The position numbers and the translations under genes were made by a program. DNA of 64,000 nt, taken from Rotaria sordida (taxonomy: Eukaryota; Rotifera; Eurotatoria; Philodinida; Philodinidae). The DNA lies in the NCBI GenBank assembly GCA_905250125.1, contig CAJNOL010000174.1:124001-188000 (forward strand), given 5' to 3'. The notes under the pieces were generated by a model. That model was given only the letters and a program-made list of their open reading frames with translations, searched no databases and had not been told where the DNA came from. Position 1 is the first letter of the stretch. The number at the start of each line of letters is the position of its first letter. Shown one piece after another: positions 22,541-35,643 of the stretch.

Positions 22541-22695
22541 TCCGTACTTCAACGTACTCTAAGTGTATATCGAAACTATTCATAATAACCTCTTAACTAT
22601 ATCAAGTCTAGTATCAATATGTTCGTGATGCGTATTGATACTAGACTTGACATATCCTTAGAGTACGCTGAAGCGCAGTGAAGTATGAAGTTTTC
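22541..22695. repeat. Inverted repeat with a 20-bp near-perfect stem
   Basis: The inner stem pairs TCAAGTCTAGTATCAATATG (from 22604) with CGTATTGATACTAGACTTGA across a 9-nt loop. An outer stem pairs TTCAACGTACTCTAAG with CTTAGAGTACGCTGAA. The strong match in the inner stem suggests a younger foldback or a hairpin-forming transcript. Confidence 0.7.
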
Positions 22696-25105
22696 ATTTT
22701 TTCTCCCTTGCGTTCTTCACAATGGTTAAAATAGCTTCATCTTATTTTAATATTTTAATCCCGTAGAGATTGCACTGAAAGCTTTTTCTTCACTATCTAT
22801 TTCCATAAGTTTTCTCTCTTTTGACATCTATCGATGGATGTAAAATTTCATAGGACTACAAATTCTATAATTAGTTTTGTACACTAATTAAATGTTCGTC
22901 AGACATAGAAACTATGAATCAATTTTGTAGATATACTCTGTTTCTCACAATAGATTTTCTTTATTATATCTTATGTCTTTGAGAAAGATATCGTATAAAT
23001 AATACGAAATGAAAATAAATATATGTTAAATTACAATGACGAACAATAAGTCTATTTTCTTTCGATTATATAGCTTAATAAAATATATTAAGCGTATTTT
23101 GATGAATATTCACTTGATAGAAATATTCTAATATATGTTTACCCATAGAAATAGTCAAGGACATTTGTAAAAATGATTTGATTTGCAATAAAAAAAGAAC
23201 CTTCTATGATCAATTTTTTGAAAAAAAAGACCTGCAAAAATTCGAAAAAATCTATATCGGCTGTCTATCGTTACTGGTGACAACTTTGACTCGCCTCATT
23301 CTGCAATAAATGACTTGTAATGATATAACAAAAAAGATTGGAAAATGATATCGAATTATAATTATAATAGATCAAATGAAACAATATCGTTGAAAGATGA
23401 AAGCAATATAGAAAATGAAAATGAGTATATGGTCGAAGACAGTCAAATATAAACGATGAAGATCAAAGAGCAGTCATATATGAACAGCAATGTCCCATTT
23501 ACCTATTTTATATTATTCTTTCTCTCTATAGACACTCACAAAAATCTATGATTATAAAACTATGCTCTGTGACATACTAGAATATGATCGTATGTTAATT
23601 CTTTAAGATAATGCATTTTTACATTGTTTGTCTTAAATATACATTAGAAGCTAATAATCGTCTGTTCCGTTCGATTTATTAGCTTTTGCTGAAAGATCAA
23701 ATAGACTTTAACGAGTAAATAGATCTTTCAGTAATAATATCTTATTTTTGTTTCTCATATCAAATATTATTAAAAATAAACACAAATCATAGAAAAAAAA
23801 AAACAATTTCAAATACATTTAACATATTCGAAAATGTAAGTTTCTTTATACATCACTGATTTCTTTTTTCCAATAACGTATAGGACATCTATTGCTATTA
23901 CTCTCTATTCATAGGTAATAAAGCGTAACCATTCGATTATTAATAATAACCTATGTCGTTCTCAATCAAGTACATTAATTTTATAGAGCAATGTCATATA
24001 CATATTCTTCGTGTTACTTAGTGGAAAAGATATATTAAAAAAAAAAAAAAAGTTATCATGGCAAATAATAAATTGGTTTTTTTTTTCGTTTTCTTTTCAA
24101 ATACACTTAATTATTTATTTGAAGGATATTTTTTAATTGATTGAATATTGAAATAGAAATATATTACATCGTAATTAAATATTGTGAAAGATATTAGTAA
24201 TTAAATATTAACTTTTATTTAAATATGACTATAAATTAAAATGAATTCATCAAGTAAAAATTCATTCTATATCATAAAAAATCAACGTTTTTTTCATTGG
24301 TTATTATTTATATAAATTTAAATTAGACTATAAATACAATATTTATTTAAGTACTGATTTAAATTCTTTAATTCACTGATTAAAAATAAAATACTACTAT
24401 ATTGAGCTCTATTGATTATTTATATGAAGTATTTATATATTTTAATGATTGATGAACAAGATCAAACACGGACATCTTTTAATTACTCTTTGTATTCAAG
24501 CGATAAAATGACAATTTATAGTCAAACATTGAATATAGTTTTGTTTTATGGTTGTCAACCGTTTGTCTTTATATCACTAGCTTTTCTATAATGACAAATA
24601 TAACATGAATAGAATAATTTATGATAGGATTTAATATGTTTCGTTTTATTTTTCTTTGCAGAACTATTTTATTGAATCCTTCATTCTATTTTTCATTTCA
24701 TTGGACAAGAGTAAAAACAACTCTTGTTCGAAACTATAGATTAGCTGATAATTTTATTAGAAAATGATGAATATATTAAATTTAATTTCAATATTTTGTA
24801 TATCATAGATAATAATAACAACAATATACTATTAAACCTATTCCATAAATGCAAAAAAAAAACAACATTCGAATTTTAAAATTTCCATCAATTACACATC
24901 AATGCGTAATGTACATATACATATATACATATACATTCTTTTCTCATACTCTCTTTTACTTTTTTTTTTTTTTGTCTTTTTTTTTTCGGTCTTCTCTCAC
25001 CACTAAATACTAATATATATATTCATATATTGATAGTGACAATGTACATATTATATGGTTACGCTTGAATAATTCCCCTCGCTGTCTTCTTGCGTGCACA
25101 TCGCC

Positions 25106-25165
25106 TATATATTTATCATTGACGACAGACCTTTTTGCTCGCACTCATACGTTTGCTTAAACGTA
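25106..25165 (+). promoter_or_regulatory. Candidate ankyrin-gene promoter: TATA-like box and palindrome
   Basis: TATATATTT at 25106-25114 lies about 100 nt upstream of the ATG, a plausible TATA position. Between it and the start codon is a TACGTTT-GCTT-AAACGTA inverted repeat (25148-25165), in an otherwise unusually CG-containing stretch. Both are inferred from sequence only. Confidence 0.35.
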
Positions 25166-25210
25166 TTCATCTGCACGCATACATACACTCTTCTTTCTAA
25201 CCAACAAAAA

Positions 25211-26955
25211 ATGAGGTAAAATTATATTCAAAGTCACTTAAACTAAATTTCTTTATTTTCTCTTTTTCTTTTTCTAGTAACACAAAAACTAGGTAAGATA
25301 ATCAATTTAAATCAAAATGATTAACATAATTAAGTATAAAAAAAAAAAAAAATATATATTTCTAGTTCGCATTCTGACCATCGATCATCACGTACTACAA
25401 AAGACGCTCATCGTGATAAAGACAGTAATCGAGAACATCGTGAAGAAAAATCAACAACACAAACTCATCATGCTGCAGTAACTAATGGTTCTTCAACAGA
25501 TCGAGCTTTTAAAGATAAACATCATCCATTATTAATTGCTATTTGGAATACGGATCGAACACAAACAAATGTTGATGAAAAACTTAAAGGTCTTCGTGAT
25601 ATAATAAAAAAAGGCACAAGTATAACGAAAAACAAAAAAAAATTTTTTTTTAAACAAAAATATTATTTTACTAATGTTTATTTAAAACATTTTTCTCATT
25701 AAGATCCAAGTATTAGTTGTGAAATTTTACATGAACAAACGGGTACACCTATTGCACAAGTATCACCATTGATTATTGCTTGTTTCGAAGGTGATGTTGA
25801 TATTATTCGTTTTTTTATTGAAGTAAGTAGAAGAAATAAAAAAAAAAAAAAGAAAGACGAAAAACAAGACATTAAATTCATTTATATTTCTAATTAAAGA
25901 ATGGTGCTGATCCAAATCAAACTGAAAGTGAACATCATTTAACACCAATTCATGTCTTATGTGATGCTGAATATCATGGACAAAGTTTACGTGTAAGTTT
26001 ATATTAATCATCTTTATTCAGATGAATATTATTATTATTATTATTATTATTTAATAGCAAAAAGATCGAGCTGATTTAATTCGTTTATTAATTAAACATG
26101 GTGCACAAGTTAATCATTTAGATCGAAGTTCAATGGCGGCTATTCATAAGTAATAAAGAACAAAAGCAATTTGTTTTTTTTTTTTTCAATAATTTTTCTC
26201 ATATTTCTAGAGCTGTTATTCATGATCGACCTGAATGTGTTGAAGTTTTAATGGATGCACATGCAGATCCAAATGTTGCATTTATGGGCGATACACCATT
26301 AAGTATTGCTGCCCGACATAATCGAAGAAAAATTGTTCAGTAAGATAAAAAAAAAAAACAACAAAGATAATTAAAAAGAAAAGACAAATTGATTGTTGTT
26401 GTTTTTTTTTCGAAAAGGATTTTACTTAGTCATAAAGAAACAAATGTTAATCATCGTAATGATCAAGGTGGTACTGCACTTCATTTTGCTAGTGCTGGTG
26501 AGTCAATTGTATAATATTAAATAATGAATTTTTTTTTCCTATTCAAATGATATTTTAGGTATTGTTGATAGTCCTGAATGTGTGGAATTATTATTAAAAC
26601 ATGGTGGTAAAGTTAATGCACAAGATTTAAAAAATAACACGGCTGCAATGGTTGCTTGTTTTTTTAATAAACCACGTATTTTAACAACTCTTATTCGAGC
26701 TGGTGCTGATCTTGCTGTTCGAAATAATGAAGGTAAAAAGAACAATAATATTTTGTTCGATATATTTTTTTTTCTTTCTATGTTTTATTAGGCAAAGATG
26801 CATATGATGTAGCTGTTGAAAAAGAATTTGATGAATGCAAGGATCATGTAGCTAAATCACTTGAAAAACGAGGTATTAAACCTGGTGTGAAACCAACTCC
26901 AGCTTCAACTGATAAATTAACGGAAGATGTTGATAAACTTAAACTTAAACATTAA
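25211..26955 (+). CDS. Ankyrin-repeat protein, 10 coding exons
   Basis: A 374-residue protein. Coding exons: 25211-25215, 25278-25292, 25366-25619, 25704-25822, 25900-25992, 26058-26149, 26211-26339, 26418-26497, 26559-26732, 26792-26955. All junctions keep frame and use GT-AG. The first exon is only ATGAG and the second is 15 nt (mature start MSNTKTSSHSDHR). Residues 1-50 are polar, His/Arg/Lys-rich and disordered. From about residue 57 follow roughly seven ankyrin repeats, seen as PLIIACFEGDVDIIRFFIENGADPN, TPLSIAARHNRRKIVQ, GTALHFASA, LLLKHGGKVNAQD and LIRAGADLAVRNNEG (each motif broken by ordinary variation). A Lys-rich C-terminal tail has no repeat. Ankyrin stacks bind other proteins. 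The partner cannot be read from the sequence. An alternative GC donor one codon earlier at exon 3 is possible. Confidence 0.85.
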
Positions 26956-28669
26956 ACAAATAACTTTTATATCCAATTAGACAATTAGAAAAGAACAATT
27001 GAATACTCATCAGTCAGAGATCATTTTTGTTTTTTTCTTTTCTTTTCTTTTTATTGTTCGCTTTATGTCTTATTCTTTTGTTTAATTGCATCAAATGTAT
27101 TTCCTCTGTTTCTCTGTCTGATTTAATTCGCACATCTGTTTCACACTTTTCTAATGTTCAACATTTTTTAATCCCTATTCATCGACTCTCACGTCAAACT
27201 TTAGAGTACTTGAGTGCGGTATATATGCTGTTTTTTGCCCCCCTATTCATTCATACTGACAACATTCTTCCTCTCACATTTTTTTTGTTCTATTCTTTTC
27301 AAAAATCGCTTAACATTGCCGGAGGTCTAATGCTTTTTTGAATTGATTTCCCGCGCGCTCATTTTCCCCCTCTCTCTCTCTCTCTCTTGTCTCCACTTGA
27401 CTCATTCTTGCAAGTGTTAACTTTTTTTTGTGTATGCATTACTGTTATGTATACCCGACATTGTCATCTATCGATTCTAATAAATGGTCTTTTTCGCTTT
27501 GCTTGCATAACTTCAGCTGTCTAACATGAATTTTTAAACATAATACACCTAGAAAAAAGCTTCCTTCTAATAAATCAAAATCGATCTTAGCTTTTTCTTT
27601 TTTTTTTTTTTGTTACTTTTTTATTTATATGTCTTGTCTAACTGTCTGTCTATTTCTCTTGTTTCGGACATTTTCTTTTTTTTTTTAATATATTGTCTTC
27701 TTTACGACATACATTGATTAGATCATGTGTGAATGTGTGTGCCTCTTTCCATCGTGAAATAAAAAAAAAGGTTCGAGAAAAGAAATAAAAAAAATGAGTA
27801 GCCAAGTAACAGTCTGATTGTTTCCTGGAAATTTGACAGCATCTATGAAGATGATCTATCGATGGGCATGCACAATCATATATTTCGGCTTGCTTTTCTT
27901 TCTTGCTTTTTAATTGTTTTGGAAACAAATTTTTGGAAATGATAGCTTTAATCATTATATGATTTCATTCTTGGACCCAAAAAAAAATCGTTAAGAGAAG
28001 AAAAACGATAATAGCGACGACAATAGTTACGATGATGGCTACAAACATGAAATGTGTAATAAACATCAAGAGGAAACCTTCAATTATAAAAAAAAAAGGA
28101 AAAGAGAAGAAAAGAAAACATTTATGAGTTCGGAAAATTTTCTTTAACACTGCAACATATATGAATATTAAAAAAATGATAATTTGTGATTTTTCTCTTC
28201 TCTTGCTTTTATAATCAAATTTTCTTGTTATTATTCTTCTTCTTTTTTTTCTGTTATAAATGAAAGACCTTTTGATAAAATAGAAAAAACAGCGAGACAA
28301 TGAATGAATTCTCAAATGTTAAATGAAACTTTAATAGAACATAAAACAATGAAAATGAATAGGCATGATAAAATATTAATTAAACAATTGTTTATTTTGT
28401 TTAAAAATTCATATAAATCTTTTAGTTCTTTATTCAACAAATGAAAATTAACGATGCTATCATTTTTACTAATTGCTGTTAATCCATAGTTGCAATGCAT
28501 TCTTCAACATTTTCTTTCTTTATTCAACTATCAGTTCCATAGACATAGATAGAACATCATCATCAATTCATTTTTTTCTCTTCGTTTACTTTTATGTCTC
28601 TTTCTCTCTTTATTCTTGTTCACTCGGTCATTTTGAATCGTTTTTGCAGAAACTCATCGCGTATTTCCT

Positions 28670-28745
28670 GTGTATGTGTGTGTGTGACCGAGTTAGCAAT
28701 ATATATTATCAAGCTTGGTGAGTAGAACCTTCGTTCGAATTCTAT
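28670..28745 (+). repeat. Possible tRNA-like relic
   Basis: GTGACCGAGTTAGCAA resembles a tRNA-Ser A box and TTCGTTCGAATTC, about 45 nt downstream, resembles a B box. The intervening sequence does not fold well as a tRNA by eye, and no SINE body like that of the other copies follows. It could be the head of a truncated SINE or chance. Confidence 0.25.
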
Positions 28746-29084
28746 CTTCATATTATTGAGCACAATGACAAAGAAGAAGAAAAAGAAGCAAGAAAAAAAA
28801 AAAAAAGAAAAGAATTTTTTGGATTTTTTTTTTTCTTTATATCGAATAGAGTGCTAACAAACAAGTGTAGCAAGCAGCAATAAGAGTTCTATCTAACAAA
28901 AAAAAAAAAAAAAACTCGAAGGAATGATCGAGTTTATCATTTAGTTCTCTCTTTTTTTTCCATTCCCGAACGAGCTCTTCTCTTTGTGTGTTGAGCACTA
29001 GTAAGTAGTAATGGTGCTATGCGTAGCTACTGTAGTTAGAGTGCCATCCGGAATTTGAAACTCTGTTTTCCATTCAAGATGAGA

Positions 29085-29121
<37 letters not shown>

Positions 29122-32100
29122 AAAAGAAAGATGGAACGAAGAGAAAAAAAAAATTTTCTGTCTAACACCCATTCTACTCGACTAGAACTTACAACTGCGA
29201 ATTTATTTGATAGGATAGTGTTCTATTTTCTCGATAGATAGTTCAGTCTTGAAACAAGATCAGAACGCACATATAAAAAAAAGAAGACGAAGAAAAAAAA
29301 CGAGAAGACGAACAAAAAAAAAAGAAGAGAAGAAAAATTCATCACATCTTTCTACAACGTCTTCACTATCAATTCAACATAACATTTTATTATATTCAAA
29401 ATTGGTAAGCCTGAGCTTTCACAGTAGTCTAAATGTAATTGATACTTTAATCAATAATTGAACGATAGACATGTCGACCGCTCAACAAAATCAGACTATG
29501 AAACAAAAGAATCAACAGACATAAAAAAAAAAACGAAGCAAAAAAAAAATAGAGAACTTTGCATGCTTATGTTATTGTTAGAAAATTAATTTGTCGCGTG
29601 TTGGGCTCGACTACACAGTAGCAATGCAACTAGAGATCAAAAATGAAATGAGACCACCATCACTATTATTCCATGTCTTGTCGTCGGATTTTTCTTTTTT
29701 TGTTTCTTTTACAATATTTTGAGCTAATGCATAAATAATATTTCGGACTGTAGTAAAAAAAAAAAGCGCGCGCAAGAGAGAGAGAGAAAAGATGAGTTCT
29801 TCTTTTTCACACACATACTAAACTCATCATATATATAAAAGATAGATTGAATGAAATTTGCGCATTCGAGAAAAAAAAACCCAGGTAGGATTAGAATGGC
29901 AGGACAAATTGAAGTAAAGCGAATGATGACAATATATTATCTCCTCGAGCATTTCTCGTATTGGTATTGGTATCATGTATGCTTGAATAATTTGTAGAAG
30001 ATGTCGTCGTTGTTGAATCGTAATGCAGAGGCCAATTTTCAGAGTCATTACGCCTTCAGGTTTGAAGAGCAATCATTAGAAGAAGACGACTACAACGGAA
30101 GACACAACGAAGGCAAAGAGCCTGTCGAAAGAGAAGTCAAACACTCATATTTGACTTCCTGCAAACATGCATACAATAAAAAAAAGATCTCGAGTTTCTT
30201 AATTATGAATCAAAAAAATGAGGAGAAAGAATAAAAAAAAAACTTGAAACATATTTTCTATTTCTTTAAGTTAGACAACGTTTAAGTAATATGAAGAGTT
30301 ACTTTTATCTATCTCTGTTTGAGGTCTTCCTGTATGTTTTTATTGCATGCAAAAGATATCCTGCTGCTCTTTTTTTTATGCTATATCTAATTCTCAATTA
30401 CTTCTTGTCTGTGTTGCTCTTTTTTTTTAGTAATTCATTCGCTATCTAATAAAGAATAGACAATTTTTTTGCTTCTCATTCTTATCCTTTTCTTGTCTTC
30501 AGTCGTTTTAAAAAAAAAAGAAAAAAAATGGCAAACGATCGCGTGACGTACACATTAGGGGGTGCGCTCGGATGATCCACTACCGCGTTGCGATGAGATT
30601 TCAATCGGCGTGTGTGTTGCTCTCTCTCATTTCCGTAAACTTTTTTCTCTTTTAATACACAATTGTCTTGTCAATTGTAGTCTTCATCGTTTCTTTTTCT
30701 TTTTTTCTTTCTTTCTTTTTTACTTAGTCTTATACATGTATTTGGAAGAGTATAATCGACAAATTTTTTTTTCTTGCTAACAGCTAAGAGAGCGAGAAAA
30801 ATCTAATAATATGAAAATTTTCGATGACAACGACTCTTATGTTGGCTCTAGCCCCTGATGATTGTATGGTGGATGCACACACGCACTAGACACTTGTTGA
30901 TTGAAACATGTCGAGCTATTTCTAAAAAGTTTACTGTTATCTCTATTTTCCCTCGGGTGCTTATAATAGAAGGTGCGACACGCAGATCAGTAATGATGAT
31001 AGTAATCTCTGTTTGGCAATTGAAAATAATAAATTGAACTAGCAAATAATGCCGGGTTTTTTTCCTTAGATTGTTATAGAAATTGATCATTTTTCATGTC
31101 TTTGAATGTTTTAAGAATAACAATAACACAACAGTATCCGATCTCATTAGAGCGATTTCTTTTTTTTTGTTTTTGACAAACGAGTGTGATGTTTCTGATT
31201 CTTGAACTTTTTTTTCCTTTTTAGTTTATATACATGTATATATATATATATACTATATATGTATGTGTTGTTATATTTCATTTTCTTATTTCTTCAATCG
31301 ACTTGCTCGCTCTTTCATTTCTCTCTTCGTCTCTATCGAGTTCTTTCTCACTCAAGTAGGCGGGCATCATGTCCGGAGAACAGAAACATTGAAATTGTGT
31401 GTGTATGTGAATAAAAGCAGCAATAGCGATGGTGACAGTTCTCTTAGTTTTTTTAATATATTTTTGATGTGAATATAAGGAGAATGAGAGAGAGAGAGAA
31501 AGTTTTTTATTTGCAAGTTTAAGTATAGGATCGATTTATGCGTTTTATGTGCTCTTTTTCATTCTATTCGATTCTTCGTACATATATTTTGATGGCAGCA
31601 GGTTTTGTCTGTTCTTCTTCCTTTTTTTTTTTTCTTTGCTATTCAAATCAAAGTTTAGAATGCTCGTTCGTTTTTTTGTTTTAAACAATAACATAACAAT
31701 AGGAATATAGAGTATAAGAAAGAAAACGTTCTCAACTTGTATATTGATAAGAATTCCGAGTTGAGGTGACGTATGTTGTATATATATATGTTGACATTTT
31801 CTAATTTCAAGACATGATTGAACATGGCCTCAAGTTTGCATGCGGTCGCTGTTGTTCACCGGGCTCGAGAGAGAAAAAAAAGGAACATACACACTTGACA
31901 GACAATATCAAATAATAGTAGTATGTGAGAGAAAGAAAGGATGGAACAAAATTAAATTTTTTTTTTTTCTTTTTCTCACTCATAAAGAACACGACGTTTT
32001 TGTTGAAAGAGGTGAAGGGGACTCTCGGGAAGCGCGTGTGTGCACTTTTTTTTTAACAACACTCAGTAACCATTCATTCATTCTGTATTGTTGATTAAGT

Positions 32101-33627
32101 GAGAAAAAACAGGACTGTAGAAATGCAAAAATGAAGAAAAAATTTTAATCATCACTCATCGACTCTCATAAAACGAGAGAATAAAGAGCAAGTTTCTTTT
32201 TTTCCTTTTTTTTTTTTTTTTAAGATAACAGTCATTTTTTTTTTAACATTTTGTGTCTATGTGTGTTTTAATAGCATCGTCCTCATCTTGCGTACATTTT
32301 TTTTCGCTCTTGTATTCTCTTTTTTTGATTTGAAAGTCAAATGAAACAGAACAGATGCCGATGTGTGAGAAGAGAGAGAGAGAGAGACAGGGAGAAGCAA
32401 CTAACACCGGCCTCACTTCATTTGAAAATAACAAGTAAGTGTATGTAAGAATGTAAAATTGCATCGATTATAACTTCGTTCTTTTCTTTTTTTTTTATTT
32501 GACTATTTATTTTATTTAAATGTCTAAAAGAAATATATAAAGAAGATCAAAGCTGGTTTTTTTTTTTTTTCAATACTTGAAAAATTAAAATAAATAGAAT
32601 ATTCATTTTCATATTTGTTTTCTTTTTCTCATGATTGATTGAATTCTCTCGGTTTTCTTTTCTTTTTGATTATTCAAACATTGTATACACATCTGGAATG
32701 ATCATTTTTCTTTTTTTTTTTTCGGAAAAAAAATGTAAATATAATATCTATTATCATCTGGATGGACATAAAATAAGAGATAGAATAGAAAAGATATTCA
32801 GTTAAGTATTTAGAATAATCAATAACTTTTCCGTTCTATATACTAGAAAATCTAATCTTGACACATCTGTTTCATCTCCTCTTGTTTTCTATGTCTTTGG
32901 TTTTTTTTTTTTTCTTATCTGGTTAAGTTGTTTGTATGTACAAAAGAAAAAGAACGAATAACGGATTATCCTTTACGATCATAGTTATACTACTTCTATT
33001 TTTTTTTCTTCTTCGTCTTGATAATACAGAAAAAATTCTTTTGGTCCTATTCTCATCTTCATCTTTTCTCTTTCCGGTAGATGCCATTTTTGCTTCTTCA
33101 ATTTATGAGAGAAAGAAATATCTGTACAGATGCGTTATTACTATTGACCAAAATGCTTTTCTCAATCAATCAATCGATCTAGAAGATGAGTTGAACTTTT
33201 GCTCGCGCACGATCGCGTTCTTTTCCTCATTCACATCAAACTTTTTTTTTTCCAATTATTTATCTTCTTTCTTTTTCTTGTTCGTTTCTTCGCTCGTTCA
33301 ATGTATCACAACGATTGACGGTTAACACGATCATATACATAAATATATTCCTGTTTGCAAGAATAGAACGAGAAGAACTGAACTCATAAAGCAAACTGAT
33401 ATCAGTACATTAGTAAACTACGTATAGTATTCTTCTGGATTACATCTTATTTTTTTTTCATATGTAGAATAGAAGAAAAAAAAAAAAAGAATAGAAATGA
33501 TGTTCCATTCTGTTTCTTTAACCGATTCATCGTTTGTATTCTATCTTGATATTTCTTCTTTTTCTTATTCTGTTTGTTCGGAATATTATTTTAGGAAAAT
33601 TCTCGTTTTTTTTTCTTTTCTTTATAC

Positions 33628-33629
<2 letters not shown>

Positions 33630-33661
<32 letters not shown>
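33630..33661. repeat. GA dinucleotide microsatellite
   Basis: A pure or nearly pure (GA)n run of about 30 bp inside the long non-coding interval. Similar runs lie near 29092-29116 and 34224-34244. Confidence 0.85.
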
Positions 33662-33664
<3 letters not shown>

Positions 33665-35643
33665 TTCGAGCTAAATAAGAGTATATGTACAAGCATTGAC
33701 TGCATTAGTTTGTATAGTAAATGTCGAAGAGATTTTTTTTTTCTTCTTACATCCTAACCAAGCAAATACATTTATATGTAGAAAGATAGTATAACCGAGT
33801 GTGTTTCTTTATATTTTTTTTCTCATCGATTCCATCGTTTTTCTCGAGTGCTATAACAAAGAATTATTGATAATAATGGTCACATATTATAGCGAATCTA
33901 GAAGCAAACAACGACGGCTCAATTTTCCGGTAAAATCGATTGATGTTCAGAAACTTTTTTTTTCAAATAGACTTTTGTCTTGTATTTAAGTCTTTAATTA
34001 AAAGTAAAAAAAAAAAAGTAATTTCTTCTTTTAAATTTAGACAGAGCATACATCCGCTATCCCTTAGTTTTTTTTTTGTTCTCGTTTACTAATTCATTTA
34101 TTTCGACGACAAGATAAGAGGGAGAATATAAATATATATAGACATCTTTAATCTACTATTCCTTTTGCTTATAGTCAAAGTTCTTTCTTTTTCTCTGTCG
34201 ATGTGTTTTAAAATAAAATGATGTGAGAGAGAGAGAGAGAGAGACTAGTCCTTCCTTTTTTTTGCTGTGTAACCAAATTAATCTGAGACCGATGCTAGAA
34301 CGATAGAAAAAAAAGAGATGAAAAAAAAAACTGAATACGCAAAAGCAAAAGAGAAGAAGAAATTCATTAAGTTAAGGAACTATCATAGAATAAGACAAAA
34401 AAAAAAGATAGAAAGTTAGTTTGTTTGAAGCTAAGACAGAAGTTTTTTCTTTATCTAATCCATATTAATAATATTTTTATAATTGATGTCCTTGTATAAT
34501 ATACATTTAAGCAATATGTGCATTTTCTTTCTTTTCTTTTCTCACCATCATCGATCAACCACTAAAAAAAAAAGGTAATTTCAAAAAAACAACAAAAAAT
34601 TTTTTTTTTTATAAAATCATTCAAGCGAAACTTAGTTGGGTCTGTTAGCCTTCACTTTCTCTTTTATAAGGTTTTTTCTGCCTGCTCGTGTTCGTCTTTT
34701 TTTTTTTTGATTTGCTTCTTGAAGGTAAAATATCGACATTAACTGCGCATTGAAAAAAAAATTTGCAATCATCATTTTCATCATAGTCAGTCCACCTTCA
34801 TGAAAAAAAAAACTAATGCAAACAATAAGTCTGTCTTATATAAAAAAAACAGTGATGATAAAAAAAAAGTAATAAAGAAAAAGAAGAGAGAGAAAAAAAA
34901 GATAGAAACAATACAAATACTGTTTTATATATATAGATATATATTCGATTTATTCATTCATTCATTTCACATCGCTTTTTTTATATTATATTGTCATCGA
35001 TGCGTGTTATATATTAGTATGCTTGACAACAGTGTTTATTTGAATCTACTTTTTTTTTTTGTTTGTTTTATTCGATTTTATAGAGGGTGAGTGGATACGC
35101 AAAAAAAAAGTTGTCTTTTTGAGATATGAGGATTAGGAATGATAATAATCGTTTTTTAATGCCATATGTGTGCTTAAGATTTAAAACCGAGATGCCGCTC
35201 ATCATTAGAATGGCATAAATACATAGAAAAAAAAACAAGCATCATCCTCTCAAGATTTCAATCATCACATGCACTTTTTTTTCTCTATCTATCCTATCGC
35301 CATATAATTAGATTCGGTCTTTATGTGGCGGTCATCAATAGAATACAAGAAAAAAAAAACTCGAAGACAATAATGAAAGAATTGACTTTTCTTTTCCTAC
35401 TATTGGGATTTGTTGGAAAAAAAGAGAAAGAATAGAAAAGAAAAGAAAAGAAACTAAATTTCAATTTACACTCGTTTTTCCTTTATTTATTTTCAGATTC
35501 AGTCATATGAAAATTGACTGAAAAAAATAAAAATAAAAAACTTTCTAAAAATAAAAAAACGAAAATTTCACTATGACAGCATGCGATATAAATGGAGCCA
35601 CAATAAGATTTAAATTTTAAAAAAAATTAAACCGAACAAAATA

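Larger units (their letters stand above)
21263..25200. other. Intergenic DNA with one hairpin, no gene recognised
   Basis: About 3.9 kb upstream of the ankyrin gene. It holds a structured inverted repeat at 22541-22695 (listed separately), a short TATCGG tandem repeat joined to a palindrome near 22190-22220, and AT-rich DNA. No exon could be supported. Confidence 0.45.
26956..35640. other. Long non-coding interval rich in homopolymers and GA/TC repeats
   Basis: About 8.7 kb with very many runs of 8-16 T or A and repeated GA or TC tracts (near 27369, 29092, 32370, 33630 and 34224). Open frames are Phe/Lys/Ser-rich translations of these tracts and none has a domain. An AATAAA at 27479-27484 could serve the ankyrin gene. 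The rest may be 5' leader or regulatory DNA of the zinc-finger gene or an unannotated non-coding transcript. Confidence 0.55.

Noticed and set aside
25613..25620. GC donor for ankyrin exon 3
   Set aside because: A standard GT donor lies a few bases later (25620) and keeps the frame, so the rarer GC site is not needed.
27027..35090. Many Phe/Ser/Lys-rich open frames in the long non-coding interval
   Set aside because: They are translations of T, A and GA runs, with no domain and no splice context.
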